Source: Mucilaginibacter sp. PPCGB 2223 (GTDB lineage Bacteria > Bacteroidota > Bacteroidia > Sphingobacteriales > Sphingobacteriaceae). From it: 64,000 nt of DNA. Positions within the stretch are counted from its first letter, which is position 1; the number at the start of each line of letters is the position of its first letter. The stretch lies in the NCBI RefSeq assembly GCF_001705515.1, contig NZ_MDJS01000002.1, positions 62,001-126,000 on the forward strand. The letters run 5' to 3'. The notes under the pieces were generated by a model. That model had not been told where the DNA came from. It saw only the letters and a program-made list of their open reading frames with translations, and searched no databases. Positions 1 through 9,124 of the stretch are shown here, piece after piece. The translations under genes and the position numbers were made by a program.

Positions 1-1
1 T

Positions 2-307
2 GTTCGCGAGGTGAACCCCAAAGGAGAGATTGTATGGGAAATTAATAAAAACGACCTGCCCGGGATAACCTTATATACTGTGCAGGAGGTAAGCAGGCTG
101 GCCAATGGCAACACCGTGATATGTAACTGGTATGGCGGTGTAAAAAAAGCCGACTGGAAAAAGGTTGTGCAGGTAATTGAAGTAACTCCTGATAAAAAGG
201 TAGTTTGGGCGCTCCGCCAATGGGCCGATCCAAATCTGGGCCCGGCATCCTCTATTCAATTGCTTGATGAGCCTGGTAAAGCAGAGAACGGCGATATCCA
301 AAGATAA
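2..307 (+). CDS. C-terminal part of a PQQ-like beta-propeller protein (start outside window)
   Basis: The frame is open from base 2 and ends at the TAA at 305-307, so only about the last 101 residues are here. Two short strands of the form GEIVWEI and KKVVWAL, together with the GNTVICNW stretch, are what a PQQ-like propeller blade looks like: an acidic or glycine turn, then a strand ending in tryptophan. Such proteins in Bacteroidota are usually secreted and sit beside polysaccharide-degrading genes, which fits the GH43/GH27 genes downstream. The substrate cannot be read from this fragment. A 460-base gap separates it from the next gene, so co-transcription is doubtful. Confidence 0.6.
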   Translation, partial: VREVNPKGEIVWEINKNDLPGITLYTVQEVSRLANGNTVICNWYGGVKKADWKKVVQVIEVTPDKKVVWALRQWADPNLGPASSIQLLDEPGKAENGDIQR

Positions 308-767
308 CATACCGGCTACCTGTTAGAGGGGTTTGCGGGGATAAGTGGAGATGTAATTAAGCTTAGTCAGCATCATTGTATTATTTGAAATTACTTCAAG
401 ATCTTCATAAAAGTTCGAGAATTGCCGCGTTCCCGCTACCGGTAAGATTAATGCAATAAGCCTATAAATTTATAGCGTTTATTGCATTTTTCGTTTGATT
501 CCATTTTGCTTAACCAGGTACGCTTCCCCTCCTTTCCTTTAACTTGATTGAATATTGCGATGGCTTGTACGTCGATTAGCCTGAGCATCTTTGTACGGTA
601 TTGAGAGAATCCTACCGTCGCCGTAAATCGTTCCTGCAACCTATATAGATTGCACCTGTTGAACATTCGAGCTATTTTAATAAACATATATAGCCGTATC
701 GTAAAAAGAACAGGCTTAGCTTTGCCTAAAGCATTTAATCAAATTGAGTATTGCTTTTACCAATATA
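308..767. other. Intergenic stretch before the GH43 cassette
   Basis: No gene that I can recognise. The minus strand carries an uninterrupted frame at 448-687 with an ATG (79 codons). Its product has no domain that I know and no obvious ribosome binding site, so I leave it uncalled. The right end holds the likely promoter of the GH43 gene. Confidence 0.4.
717..724 (+). promoter_or_regulatory. Putative -7 box (TAnnTTTG) for the GH43 cassette
   Basis: TAGCTTTG matches the Bacteroidota primary-sigma -7 consensus and lies 43-46 bases before the two candidate ATGs. No clear TTG is present at the -33 position, so the match is partial. Confidence 0.4.
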
Positions 768-2150
768 ATGATGAACAGAATTTGGTTTACACTTTTACTG
801 CTATCAGCTTTTGGCTTTATGCAGCCAGGCCAGGCACAAAATCCTATCATTCAGACCAAGTACACTGCTGATCCGGCACCGATGGTATACAAGGATACCG
901 TCTTCCTGTACACCAGCCATGATGAGGACGACGCTTTCGGTTTTAAGATGCGAAACTGGTTATTATACACTTCAACTGATATGGTGAACTGGAGAGACCG
1001 GGGTATCATTGCGTCACTAAAGGATTTTAAATGGGTCACTACCGACAATGGCGCCTGGGCGCCACAAATTATCGCCAGAAACAATAAATTCTACATGTAC
1101 TGTCCCATGCCTGGCTTTGGTATCGGTGTGCTGGTAGCTGATAATCCATATGGGCCATTCAAAGATCCTATCGGTAAGCCGTTGATCAAAAACAGCAGTG
1201 ACGATATCGACCCGACTGTTTTTATTGATGATGATGGCCAGGCCTATCTGTATTGGGGAAATCCGAATTTGTATTACGTAAGGCTGAACGGGGACATGAT
1301 TTCTTATTCGGGATCTATTATCAAAGATCCAACAATTGCCAAGGTTAAAGGCATGCCCGATCCGTATCACTACCAGGAAGGCCCCTGGGTGTGGAAGCGT
1401 AATGGGCGGTATTACCTGGCCTATGCTTCTACTTGCTGCCCCGAAGGTATCGGGTATGCTACGAGTAAAACACCCGCCGGCCCCTGGGAATACAAAGGGA
1501 TGATTATGGACGGGGATAAACGATCCAGTGGGAATCATCCCGGGATTATTGATTTCAAAAATGAATCGTATTTGTTTGGGTTCGATTATGCCATTTTGAA
1601 GCAAAACATGTCTAAACATTATGAGAGGCGCTCGGTATGCCTGGAAAAAATAACCTACAATCCGGATGGTACCATACAAAAATTACCTTTTTGGTCTAAA
1701 AATGTTGCGCAGGTTGGCACGCTTGACCCATTTAACCGTGTCGAGGCAGAGACAATGGCATATAGCGAAGGGTTGAAGACAGACCTGCAAACCGAATGGG
1801 AACGAAATGTATCCTGGGATAAAGGAAAAAAAATTGCCGACCGGATTATTTTGACGAATATCAACAATGGCGATTTTACCAAGGTGCAGGGCGTTGACTT
1901 TTACAGGCAAGCTACCTCTGTTGAAGTAAGCGTAGCATCGATGGATGGCGGCCGTATCGAATTTCATGCAGATAAGATTGATGGGCCGCTGATAGCCAAT
2001 GTCGAAGTTACGGGCAAAGGAGAAGGCGATGTTTGGAAAACGCTAACGGCTCCGGTTAAAAAAATCAGCGGCGTTCATGATTTGTATATTGTTTTTAAAG
2101 GTCAGAAAGAGTTATTTTACTTTGATTGGTGGAAATTAAACAGTAAATAG
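768..2150 (+). CDS. Secreted GH43 family glycoside hydrolase with C-terminal CBM6-like domain
   Basis: Predicted exported enzyme removing arabinofuranose, xylose or galactose units from plant polysaccharide side chains. The start is taken at the double ATG 768/771; a TTG at 744 would add an unlikely leader. A signal peptide ends near AQA/QN. The five-bladed GH43 core shows all three acidic residues: D35 in TADPAPM (base), D148 in DIDPTVF (pKa modulator) and E204 in YQEGPW (acid). From about residue 330, the pattern beginning RVEAETMAYSEG and ending in FDWW is a CBM6-like beta-sandwich. The GH27 gene starts 33 bases downstream and a paralogous GH43 gene follows that, so the three probably form one operon. 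The subfamily and exact substrate cannot be decided by eye. Confidence 0.88.
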   Translation: MMNRIWFTLLLLSAFGFMQPGQAQNPIIQTKYTADPAPMVYKDTVFLYTSHDEDDAFGFKMRNWLLYTSTDMVNWRDRGIIASLKDFKWVTTDNGAWAPQIIARNNKFYMYCPMPGFGIGVLVADNPYGPFKDPIGKPLIKNSSDDIDPTVFIDDDGQAYLYWGNPNLYYVRLNGDMISYSGSIIKDPTIAKVKGMPDPYHYQEGPWVWKRNGRYYLAYASTCCPEGIGYATSKTPAGPWEYKGMIMDGDKRSSGNHPGIIDFKNESYLFGFDYAILKQNMSKHYERRSVCLEKITYNPDGTIQKLPFWSKNVAQVGTLDPFNRVEAETMAYSEGLKTDLQTEWERNVSWDKGKKIADRIILTNINNGDFTKVQGVDFYRQATSVEVSVASMDGGRIEFHADKIDGPLIANVEVTGKGEGDVWKTLTAPVKKISGVHDLYIVFKGQKELFYFDWWKLNSK

Positions 2151-2183
2151 CCACCACACGTTTTACCAGTTTTTTCTTAAAAT

Positions 2184-4262
2184 ATGTTTAAATCAGAAAT
2201 ATTCAGAACGTTATCCGGTATCAGAACAAGCCTTTTTTTCGCTGTTTCTCTTCTTTTTAATGTCGAAGTTTCGGCGCAACAGCCAACGCAAACCGTATGG
2301 CTGGATGACCTGGATCTGAGCTCCGCCACGCAGGGGTATGGAGTGCCAAAACGGAATAAGTCTGTCGACGGGCACCCGCTCACCATTGCAGGAATAACTT
2401 TCGCGCGTGGCTTTGGCAGCCATGCAGCAAGCTTGCTTACCATCCTGACCGAGGGTAAAGCCAAATCGTTTACGGCGAAAGTTGGTATTGATGATGAGGT
2501 AAAGGGCCAAAAACCCGCTGCCGAATTTATTGTAGCCGGCGACGGCAAAACATTATGGGCCAGCGGAATAATGCACCTTGGCGATCCTCCTAAATTGTGT
2601 AACGTTGCACTCGATGGCATTAGCAGGGTAGAGTTAATTGTTACCGATGGCGGTAACGGTGAGTATTACGACCATGTAGATTGGGCCGACGCAAGTTTTG
2701 AAGCCACAGGAGTAACCGGTTTCAAAACGTATAACCCCATCAGCAGCGAACCATATATTTTAACGCCTAAGCCGGCGGCATTTCCTAAATTGACAGGGGC
2801 CAAAGTATTCGGCGTTCGTCCGGGATCGCCATTCTTGCATTTAGTTACTGCAACCGGCGACAGGCCCATGAAGTTTTCAGCCTACCATTTACCTAAAGGG
2901 TTACAGATCAATTCTCAAACGGGGCAGATTACGGGGGTACTTACCCAGCTCGGAACTTACATGGTCCTGATCAAAGCAAAAAACGCCAAAGGGATCGCCG
3001 AAAGGCAGCTTAGGATTGAGTGCGGCAACCGGATCGCCCTCACGCCGCCAATGGGGTGGAACAGTTGGAACTGTTTTGCCCAGGAAGTATCGGCCGATAA
3101 AATAAAAAAGGCGGCCAACGCCCTGGTTAAAACCGGGTTGATCAACCATGGCTGGACCTATATCAATATCGATGATTTTTGGGAAAATAACCGGAATTCC
3201 AAGGATTCTTCATTGCGTGGGAAACTACGGGGCGAAACAGGTGATATTGTACCTAACTCCCGCTTTATCGATATGAAAGGCCTTGCCGGTTATGTGCACG
3301 GACTGGGACTGAAGATCGGGCTTTATTCGAGCCCCGGCCCGTGGACATGCGGAGGCTGCGCAGGCAGCTATGGCCACGAAAGGCAGGATGCAGCGCGTTA
3401 TGCCGAATGGGGCTTTGATTATTTAAAATATGATTGGTGCAGTTACGGCAACGTGATCGACGGGCTTCCCGGTGACGACCCGTATCAGATATCTTCTCTA
3501 TCATACAAAGGAGGCGATAAGTTGACTACCGCTGTTAAACCTTTCAAAATAATGGGCGACTATCTTCGCCAGCAACCACGCGATATTGTTTTCAGCGTGT
3601 GCCAGTATGGTATGTCGGACGTCTGGAAATGGGGGGATTCTGTAAACGGCAACTGCTGGCGAACCACTAACGATATTACCGATACCTGGGCAAGTGTTAA
3701 AAATATCGCTCTGGCGCAGGATAGAACAGCGCCATATGCAAGGCCGGGTAATTGGAACGATCCGGACATGCTGGTGGTTGGGCAAGTGGGTTGGGGAAAC
3801 CCGCATCCAAGTAAATTGAAACCCGATGAGCAATATTTACATATCAGCCTTTGGAGCCTTTTTGCGGCGCCGTTGCTGATTGGTTGCGATATGGACAGGT
3901 TAGATGATTTTACCTTAAACCTGCTCACCAATGATGAAGTAATAGAAATAAATCAGGATCCCCTGGGCAAGCAAGGCACCTGCCTGCAAACCATCGGAGA
4001 ACTGCGGATTTATGAGAAAGACCTCGAAGACGGCAGTAAGGCGATAGGGTTCTGCAACTTCGGTATAGATCGCGTCGACCTCTCCTACCAGGATTTTAGG
4101 AAGCTTGGCCTGCAAGGACGATTTAATGTCAGAGATGTATGGCGGCAAAAAGCGGTGGCTACAATCGAATCCCAGAACGGTAAATTGCAAATCGAGGTGC
4201 CGCCTCATGGCGTATTATTATATAAATTTTCACCTGTGACTAAACTAACACATAAATATTAA
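2184..4262 (+). CDS. Secreted GH27 alpha-galactosidase / beta-L-arabinopyranosidase with N-terminal NPCBM domain
   Basis: Retaining exo-hydrolase of terminal alpha-D-galactose or beta-L-arabinopyranose. After a signal peptide of about 32 residues comes an NPCBM-type carbohydrate-binding domain (about 35-170), then a short Ig-like putative linker domain with SINTQTGQITG-like character (about 195-275). The GH27 barrel starts at TPPMGWNSWNCF (about 286). The nucleophile is D417 in LKYDWCSYG and the acid/base is probably D513 in AQDRTAPYA, just before the WNDPDML motif. The C-terminal part is a beta-sandwich. At 692 residues it is longer than plain GH27 enzymes because of the two N-terminal domains. 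It lies between two GH43 genes, 33 and 5 bases away, which favours work on arabinogalactan-like or arabinoxylan side chains. Galactose versus arabinopyranose specificity is open. Confidence 0.9.
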   Translation: MFKSEIFRTLSGIRTSLFFAVSLLFNVEVSAQQPTQTVWLDDLDLSSATQGYGVPKRNKSVDGHPLTIAGITFARGFGSHAASLLTILTEGKAKSFTAKVGIDDEVKGQKPAAEFIVAGDGKTLWASGIMHLGDPPKLCNVALDGISRVELIVTDGGNGEYYDHVDWADASFEATGVTGFKTYNPISSEPYILTPKPAAFPKLTGAKVFGVRPGSPFLHLVTATGDRPMKFSAYHLPKGLQINSQTGQITGVLTQLGTYMVLIKAKNAKGIAERQLRIECGNRIALTPPMGWNSWNCFAQEVSADKIKKAANALVKTGLINHGWTYINIDDFWENNRNSKDSSLRGKLRGETGDIVPNSRFIDMKGLAGYVHGLGLKIGLYSSPGPWTCGGCAGSYGHERQDAARYAEWGFDYLKYDWCSYGNVIDGLPGDDPYQISSLSYKGGDKLTTAVKPFKIMGDYLRQQPRDIVFSVCQYGMSDVWKWGDSVNGNCWRTTNDITDTWASVKNIALAQDRTAPYARPGNWNDPDMLVVGQVGWGNPHPSKLKPDEQYLHISLWSLFAAPLLIGCDMDRLDDFTLNLLTNDEVIEINQDPLGKQGTCLQTIGELRIYEKDLEDGSKAIGFCNFGIDRVDLSYQDFRKLGLQGRFNVRDVWRQKAVATIESQNGKLQIEVPPHGVLLYKFSPVTKLTHKY

Positions 4263-4267
4263 GAGCA

Positions 4268-5659
4268 ATGAATAATGCAAAGCTGAAAAGAAGAGCCACC
4301 CCGGCAATTTTTTTGCTTGCTGTGCTGGCCACATGCGCAGGCTTACAAGCACAAAATCCTGTTATTCAAACCCACTATACGGCCGACCCGGCGCCGATGA
4401 TCTATAACGGCAAGGTTTACTTATACACCAGCCATGATGAGGACACTACTGTTCGTAATTTTTTTACCATGAACGACTGGCGCTGCTATTCATCGGCCGA
4501 CATGGTTAATTGGACCGATCTTGGCGCCGTATTATCATACAAGGTATTTGACTGGGCAAGGGGCGACGCCTGGGCGGGGCAATGTATCTATCGTAATGGC
4601 AAATTCTATTATTATTTGCCCGTAAACCAAAAAAATGGTGGAAATGCTATAGGAGTGGCCGTTTCCGATAGCCCGGCCGGGCCTTTCAAAGATGCGCTGG
4701 GAAAACCACTGTTGGTTGGATACGGTTATATCGACCCGACAGTTTTTATCGATAGTGATGACCAGGCTTATTTATATTGGGGCAACCCGAATTTATGGCA
4801 CGTGAAATTAAATGCAGATATGATTTCGTACGACCAGAAAACGGGTGTGGTAATGGAAAACATGAATGATATGAATTTCGGCCACCGCGAAAAAAAAATA
4901 AATAGCCGCACTGCCGATTACGAAGAAGGGCCCTGGCTGTTCGAGAGAAAATCAAAGTATTATATGCTTTATCCGGCCGGAGGCGTGCCTGAACACTTGG
5001 CCTACTCAACCAGCGATAGCCCTCTCGGGCCCTGGGTCTATAAAGATACCATTATGCATGTAATCAAAAATCGCGGGGCCTTCACCAACCACCCGGGTTA
5101 CATAGAATACAAAGGCCAGCCTTACTTGTTTTACCATAATGCAGGCCTGCCCGGCGGTGGCGGTTTTAAGCGCTCCGTTTGTATTGAGCCTTTTCAATTT
5201 AATGCGGATGGTTCCATCCCATTAATAAACCCTACTAAGGAAGGTGTTACCAAGAGCGCGGCCCCTTTAAATCCTTATAAAAAAGTAGAGGCCGAAACTA
5301 TTGCGTGGTCAGAAGGGGTAAAAACAGCCCAGGATGCGGCAACAGGTGTTTATGTGACCAGGATTAATAATGGCGGCTATATCAAAGTGAGGAGCGTTGA
5401 TTTTGGCAGAGGTGCAGTATCTTATGAAGCCCGCATCGCCACGGCTTTAAATGGAGGGAAGATCAATCTTCATATCGATACGCCCACCGGGCCATTGATC
5501 GGGACTTTAAACGTTGCATCCACAGGTAATGATGCCGTTTGGGCAATTCAAACCTGCAATGTGACCGGCATAAAAGGGATTCACGACCTGTTTTTCGTTT
5601 TTGAAGGTGGTGATGGCGACCTTTTCAATTTCGACTGGTGGAAGTTTAACGCTAAATGA
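4268..5659 (+). CDS. Secreted GH43 family glycoside hydrolase with C-terminal CBM6-like domain (paralogue of 768-2150)
   Basis: Same architecture as the first GH43 gene: signal peptide (about 28 residues, ending LQAQN), GH43 propeller and a CBM6-like sandwich from about residue 330 ending in FDWWKF. Catalytic acids are D40 (TADPAPM), D156 (YIDPTVF) and E220 (YEEGPW). The opening strands QNPVIQTHYTADPAP and LYTSHDED nearly repeat those of the first copy, so the two arose by duplication, yet the loops around the active site (residues 60-110 and 180-215) differ. Different linkage or substrate preference between the two is therefore likely. It begins 5 bases after the GH27 stop and closes the cassette. 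The substrate is inferred only from company: a GH27 enzyme and two arabinofuranosidase-family enzymes. Confidence 0.88.
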   Translation: MNNAKLKRRATPAIFLLAVLATCAGLQAQNPVIQTHYTADPAPMIYNGKVYLYTSHDEDTTVRNFFTMNDWRCYSSADMVNWTDLGAVLSYKVFDWARGDAWAGQCIYRNGKFYYYLPVNQKNGGNAIGVAVSDSPAGPFKDALGKPLLVGYGYIDPTVFIDSDDQAYLYWGNPNLWHVKLNADMISYDQKTGVVMENMNDMNFGHREKKINSRTADYEEGPWLFERKSKYYMLYPAGGVPEHLAYSTSDSPLGPWVYKDTIMHVIKNRGAFTNHPGYIEYKGQPYLFYHNAGLPGGGGFKRSVCIEPFQFNADGSIPLINPTKEGVTKSAAPLNPYKKVEAETIAWSEGVKTAQDAATGVYVTRINNGGYIKVRSVDFGRGAVSYEARIATALNGGKINLHIDTPTGPLIGTLNVASTGNDAVWAIQTCNVTGIKGIHDLFFVFEGGDGDLFNFDWWKFNAK

Positions 5660-5700
5660 TAAAGTAGAATTTAAAGGAATGATGAATTTTCCCATATTAT

Positions 5701-5722
5701 AACCAATAAAGGTTTATTGGTT
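5701..5722. terminator. 22-base perfect palindrome between convergent genes
   Basis: AACCAATAAA, a two-base centre GG, then TTTATTGGTT. It lies between the end of the GH43 cassette (+) and the sigma gene (-). It could act as a weak bidirectional terminator, though the stem is AT-rich and no strong T run follows. A protein-binding operator is the alternative. Confidence 0.4.
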
Positions 5723-5823
5723 AATTTGAATTTACACTTTTTAGTCGGGTGTATGACCGAAAATTAGCGGCCGCGGCCCAAACGGTATCCACGGATAATA
5801 TTACGCTTTAATAATCACTTAGC

Positions 5824-6432
5824 TTATTGTTTTTTTATGAGATCAATTAAAATAAGCAAAAACAGGATTTCTGAATTCGGGGTGATCTTCAGATTTCGCC
5901 GCAGGTACTGTGTCGTTTCAGAAAGGTGGTTTTTAATAGTGCTCTTTGACAGGTTCAACTCCCGGGCTATTTCATCATGACTGAGATCCTCATATTTGCT
6001 TAATTGAAACACTTTTTGTTTTTGAGGAGATAATTGGGCTATAGCTTTAGCAATTAAGGAACGTAATTCCTGCGTTTCGATGCGTTTTTCGGCATTGTTG
6101 GTATGATGCTGTATATTCTCGGCAAGCAATGCGATTAAATTCGTTTCTTTAGCTAATTTCCGAAGATAATCGATGGTTTTATTACGGGCGATAGAAAACA
6201 AATAGGCCTGGGGCATCTCCACATTCAGTAATGCAGCGCGGTTAACCCACAATTTCATAAAAACGTCCTGAACTATTTCTTCAGATACCTCTTCCGATTT
6301 AGACATTTTAAAAACATAAGCAGCAATGCGGTCAAAATAGACATCATAAATCGTTCTGAATGCCATTTCATCTCCTGCTGCTATCTTATTAAATAACAAC
6401 CTTTCTTCGTATGGTTGAAGCCGTCGCACCAA
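5824..6432 (-). CDS. ECF RNA polymerase sigma-70 factor (FecI-like, Bacteroidetes expansion type)
   Basis: Cytoplasmic sigma factor expected to be held by a FecR-type anti-sigma and to direct transcription of a SusC/SusD operon. Region 2 spans about 10-90 (GDEMAFRTIYDVYFDRI, then EIVQDVFMKLW) and region 4 about 125-180 (LSPQKQKVFQLSKYEDLSHDEIA and a helix with LSKSTIKNH). Length 202 is typical. The start is a TTG at 6432 or the adjacent GTG at 6429: an in-frame TAG lies two codons upstream and no ATG precedes the conserved region, so it uses a non-ATG start. No FecR follows it. The only FecR here is at 18919-20094, at the far upstream end of the same-strand locus, so the usual sigma-first order is broken. 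A terminator-like hairpin separates it from the metalloprotease gene. Confidence 0.9.
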   Translation of the reverse strand: MVRRLQPYEERLLFNKIAAGDEMAFRTIYDVYFDRIAAYVFKMSKSEEVSEEIVQDVFMKLWVNRAALLNVEMPQAYLFSIARNKTIDYLRKLAKETNLIALLAENIQHHTNNAEKRIETQELRSLIAKAIAQLSPQKQKVFQLSKYEDLSHDEIARELNLSKSTIKNHLSETTQYLRRNLKITPNSEILFLLILIDLIKKQ

Positions 6433-6480
6433 TCGCTAATTAACAGTATATCAATGTATAAATTAACATGCAATATAAGA

Positions 6481-6524
6481 AAAGGCACATTAATTTGCAA
6501 TTTATTTGCAATTAATGTGCCTTT
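6481..6524 (-). terminator. 15-bp perfect hairpin after the metalloprotease gene
   Basis: AAAGGCACATTAATT (6481-6495) and its exact reverse complement (6510-6524) flank a 14-base loop that itself contains TGCAA/TTGCA. Read on the minus strand, the stem is followed by TTTTCTTAT, as expected of an intrinsic terminator for the peptidase operon. It lies between that operon and the sigma gene and would uncouple them. Confidence 0.7.
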
Positions 6525-6585
6525 AAAGCCGAAAATGGGTTTCCTATCGAAAATTTTGCTCACTCATGGGATTAGTCGTATCATC

Positions 6586-9093
6586 CTACCCTTTAATTGT
6601 TAATGCAGCATCAATTTTGCCCAGCATATCATTAAGATGGTCACGGGTTTGTGTATCATGAATTGCCGGTAATGCTCTCCTTATTTTTACCCGTAAATGT
6701 ATCAACTCCGCTTTAGCGATACTGTTTAGATCAGATCCCCTTATCACAAGCGTAGTCGCTGGTTTTACAATAGCACAAATTTTATCTAAATGGCTTCTCT
6801 GTAAATTGCGGCGATAGATGCTTATCGGCTTTTTAGTAACCAACTCTGTCCATATATACTTATCCAGATCGTTAAACATATCCGTTACTTTATAGGTTGT
6901 AGGGTCCATCGCTTCCGCTGCAAGCATCCGGTTTATCCTGGTACCGTTAAATAACCTTACCAATGCACTTTCCTGCAATGAGGTGATGATCTCAATCGGC
7001 GAACTTCCGGTATAATCCAGTATCCGTTTATCAACTACCCAAAGTGGGGGAGTAAATACCTGCCTATTCAAAAAATCCATTGCCTCTTTTTGTGTTGCAG
7101 CAGGTACGACTGAGTAAACCGCGCCGGCTTGCTCAACCGACTTTGAATCTACATACCTGCCGCCAACGTTTTTCAATACATGGCCAATGTACCGGCTAAA
7201 TTGATTAAATACCTGCTCGTGCATGTTTTGCAGCTCCTCATAACTCTCATTGTCCTGCCTGGTCCATTCGGGTAAGTGGAGCATAATCCTTTTCAGGTTT
7301 TTTATGCCGTAGTCGCTTGCTTTCATGGCGTTATCGCCGATATCCTCGCTTTGCATACGCGGGTCTTCGGTGTTGTTTTCACTCCCGAACCAATAACGCC
7401 TGTCGGCGGATTTAGCAATGATCCATTTGTTTAATATAGGTATTTCCTGATCTGCATTTTTCGCTTCAGGTATTAATTTATAACCCCATTCTATGGCCCA
7501 CTTATCATATTCGCCAATCCGCGGGAATATGCCGATCTCCGAGATATTATCTTCGGGTTGGGCTACATAATTAAAACGGGCATAATCCATAATGGATGGG
7601 GTATGGCCATTCGCTTCTACCCAGGCCTTATCCCTCAGTTTCTCGACCGGGGTTGATGAACTCGACCCGAAATTGTGTAATAAGCCCAACGTGTGGCCAA
7701 CCTCATGCGAAGAAACAAAACGGATCAACTGCCCCATTAACTCGTCATCAAACTGCATTTTCCGTGCTTTAGGATCTATAGCTCCGGCCTGAACAAAGTA
7801 CCAGTCGTGCACCAGCTTCATAATATTGTGGTACCAGTTGATATGCGTTTCTATCACCTCGCCGCTGCGCGGATCCGTAATATGCGGGCCGCTTGCATTA
7901 GGAATGGATGATGGCTTATAAACCAGTGCCGAGTTGCGTGCATCATCTAAACTCCAGTTTGGATCTTCCTGCGGCGTAGGGGCTGTTTTCCCAATGATAG
8001 CGTTTTTAAAACCAGCCCTTTCAAATGCAGCCCGCCAATCGTTAATGCCTTGTATCAGATAAGGTACCCATTTAGCGGGCGTTTCGGGGTCAATATAAAT
8101 AACGATCGGTTTTTTAGGCTCAACTAACTCGCCTTTTTTATACTTCTCTATGTCTGCATCTTTGGGTTCCAGGCGCCAGCGCTCTATAACAGAAACCCGC
8201 TTGATACCCTGTTGGTTGATATCAAAATCGGTATAGTCAGAACTGAAATAACCTACCCTGTCATCTGCATATCTTGCCTGCATAGGTATTTGAGGCAGCA
8301 ATACAATCGAAGTGTTTAATTCGACAGTTACAGGCTTAGGGGTGCCCTGCGGTACGGGTGCAGCCACGCCATTTGTACTTTGCATAGCATTGCCCATAGC
8401 CCTGAAATACGTTTTGACTGTTTTTATCTCAGTGTTGATCGGGAAGGTCTTTACGTCGAGCAGGTAAGATTTATCGGCCTGGTATGCGCCAACTCCAAAC
8501 TTTCCTTTGGCCGATCCGAAGAAAAAGAGGTCATTATCCCCGTTAATAATATCCGTCATATCAATTACAGCGGTTTGCCGATGTGTTAACGAGTCCTTTT
8601 TATAAGCTTTTACATCAAAAGCCAATGCAATTGGCTGAACATTAGAATTGCTTACAGCTTTAAACATCGCCTGGGTCGAATCTTTAGAACGCTCGCTGTA
8701 TGATAGCTCGCGGATAAATAGCTTATTGTTTGGCCCCTGTTCAAACCTGACTACCGTTTGGTTAAGCTCATCGCCGGCATAACCGGTCATCGCGGTCGTA
8801 TTGCGCATATCTGCACCTGCTTTTGCAAGGCGGCTAACTATCAGAATATCCCTGTTTAAAATGCTGTCTGCGATCTCAAAGTAAACTTTGTCTTCAATTT
8901 TATGAACTGTAAACAAGCCCACAGTGGTTTTGGCCTTAGCCGTTATAATATCTTTATATGGTTTAGGAGCGGCTTTAAGAGTTGCGGGAACTGCCTGGCC
9001 GGGTGTTGCAGGCGGGCGGTTAGCAGCTTCCTGCGCGTTAGCGACAACGCCGATGCCAAGAGACAAAAAAGTAAGTAAAGCGATCTTGTTCAT
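6586..9093 (-). CDS. Secreted zinc-dependent metalloprotease (DUF5117/DUF5118/DUF4953 type)
   Basis: Predicted periplasmic or outer-membrane-associated endopeptidase. A signal peptide (about 20 residues, ending VANAQEA) is followed by the N-terminal DUF5118/DUF5117-like beta-rich region (about 50-300). A metzincin-like catalytic part carries HEVGHTLGLLH at 463-473, with zinc ligands H463, H467 and H473 and catalytic E464. The downstream ARFNYVAQPED segment contains no MxY turn but has SIMDYARF, which serves as the Met-turn. The 835-residue length is usual for this Bacteroidota family. It is the last enzyme of the minus-strand protein-utilisation locus, 31 bases after the S9 peptidase stop-to-start gap, and the two probably act in sequence on imported or surface peptides. 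The peptide specificity is unknown. Confidence 0.88.
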   Translation of the reverse strand: MNKIALLTFLSLGIGVVANAQEAANRPPATPGQAVPATLKAAPKPYKDIITAKAKTTVGLFTVHKIEDKVYFEIADSILNRDILIVSRLAKAGADMRNTTAMTGYAGDELNQTVVRFEQGPNNKLFIRELSYSERSKDSTQAMFKAVSNSNVQPIALAFDVKAYKKDSLTHRQTAVIDMTDIINGDNDLFFFGSAKGKFGVGAYQADKSYLLDVKTFPINTEIKTVKTYFRAMGNAMQSTNGVAAPVPQGTPKPVTVELNTSIVLLPQIPMQARYADDRVGYFSSDYTDFDINQQGIKRVSVIERWRLEPKDADIEKYKKGELVEPKKPIVIYIDPETPAKWVPYLIQGINDWRAAFERAGFKNAIIGKTAPTPQEDPNWSLDDARNSALVYKPSSIPNASGPHITDPRSGEVIETHINWYHNIMKLVHDWYFVQAGAIDPKARKMQFDDELMGQLIRFVSSHEVGHTLGLLHNFGSSSSTPVEKLRDKAWVEANGHTPSIMDYARFNYVAQPEDNISEIGIFPRIGEYDKWAIEWGYKLIPEAKNADQEIPILNKWIIAKSADRRYWFGSENNTEDPRMQSEDIGDNAMKASDYGIKNLKRIMLHLPEWTRQDNESYEELQNMHEQVFNQFSRYIGHVLKNVGGRYVDSKSVEQAGAVYSVVPAATQKEAMDFLNRQVFTPPLWVVDKRILDYTGSSPIEIITSLQESALVRLFNGTRINRMLAAEAMDPTTYKVTDMFNDLDKYIWTELVTKKPISIYRRNLQRSHLDKICAIVKPATTLVIRGSDLNSIAKAELIHLRVKIRRALPAIHDTQTRDHLNDMLGKIDAALTIKG

Positions 9094-9124
9094 TTATAAT
9101 TATTTTTATTTAGTAGTTAGTGTG

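Noticed and set aside
448..687. 79-codon minus-strand frame before the GH43 cassette
   Set aside because: No recognisable domain, no ribosome binding site and atypical composition. It could be a decayed gene piece, but nothing supports that beyond an open frame.
744..767. TTG start for the first GH43 gene
   Set aside because: The double ATG at 768/771 starts the signal peptide and fits the -7 box at 717-724 better.
1017..1679. Long minus-strand frame opposite the first GH43 gene
   Set aside because: A shadow of the real gene: the plus-strand product has full GH43 catalytic motifs, while the minus-strand product has none. The same holds for the other long opposite-strand frames over enzymes.
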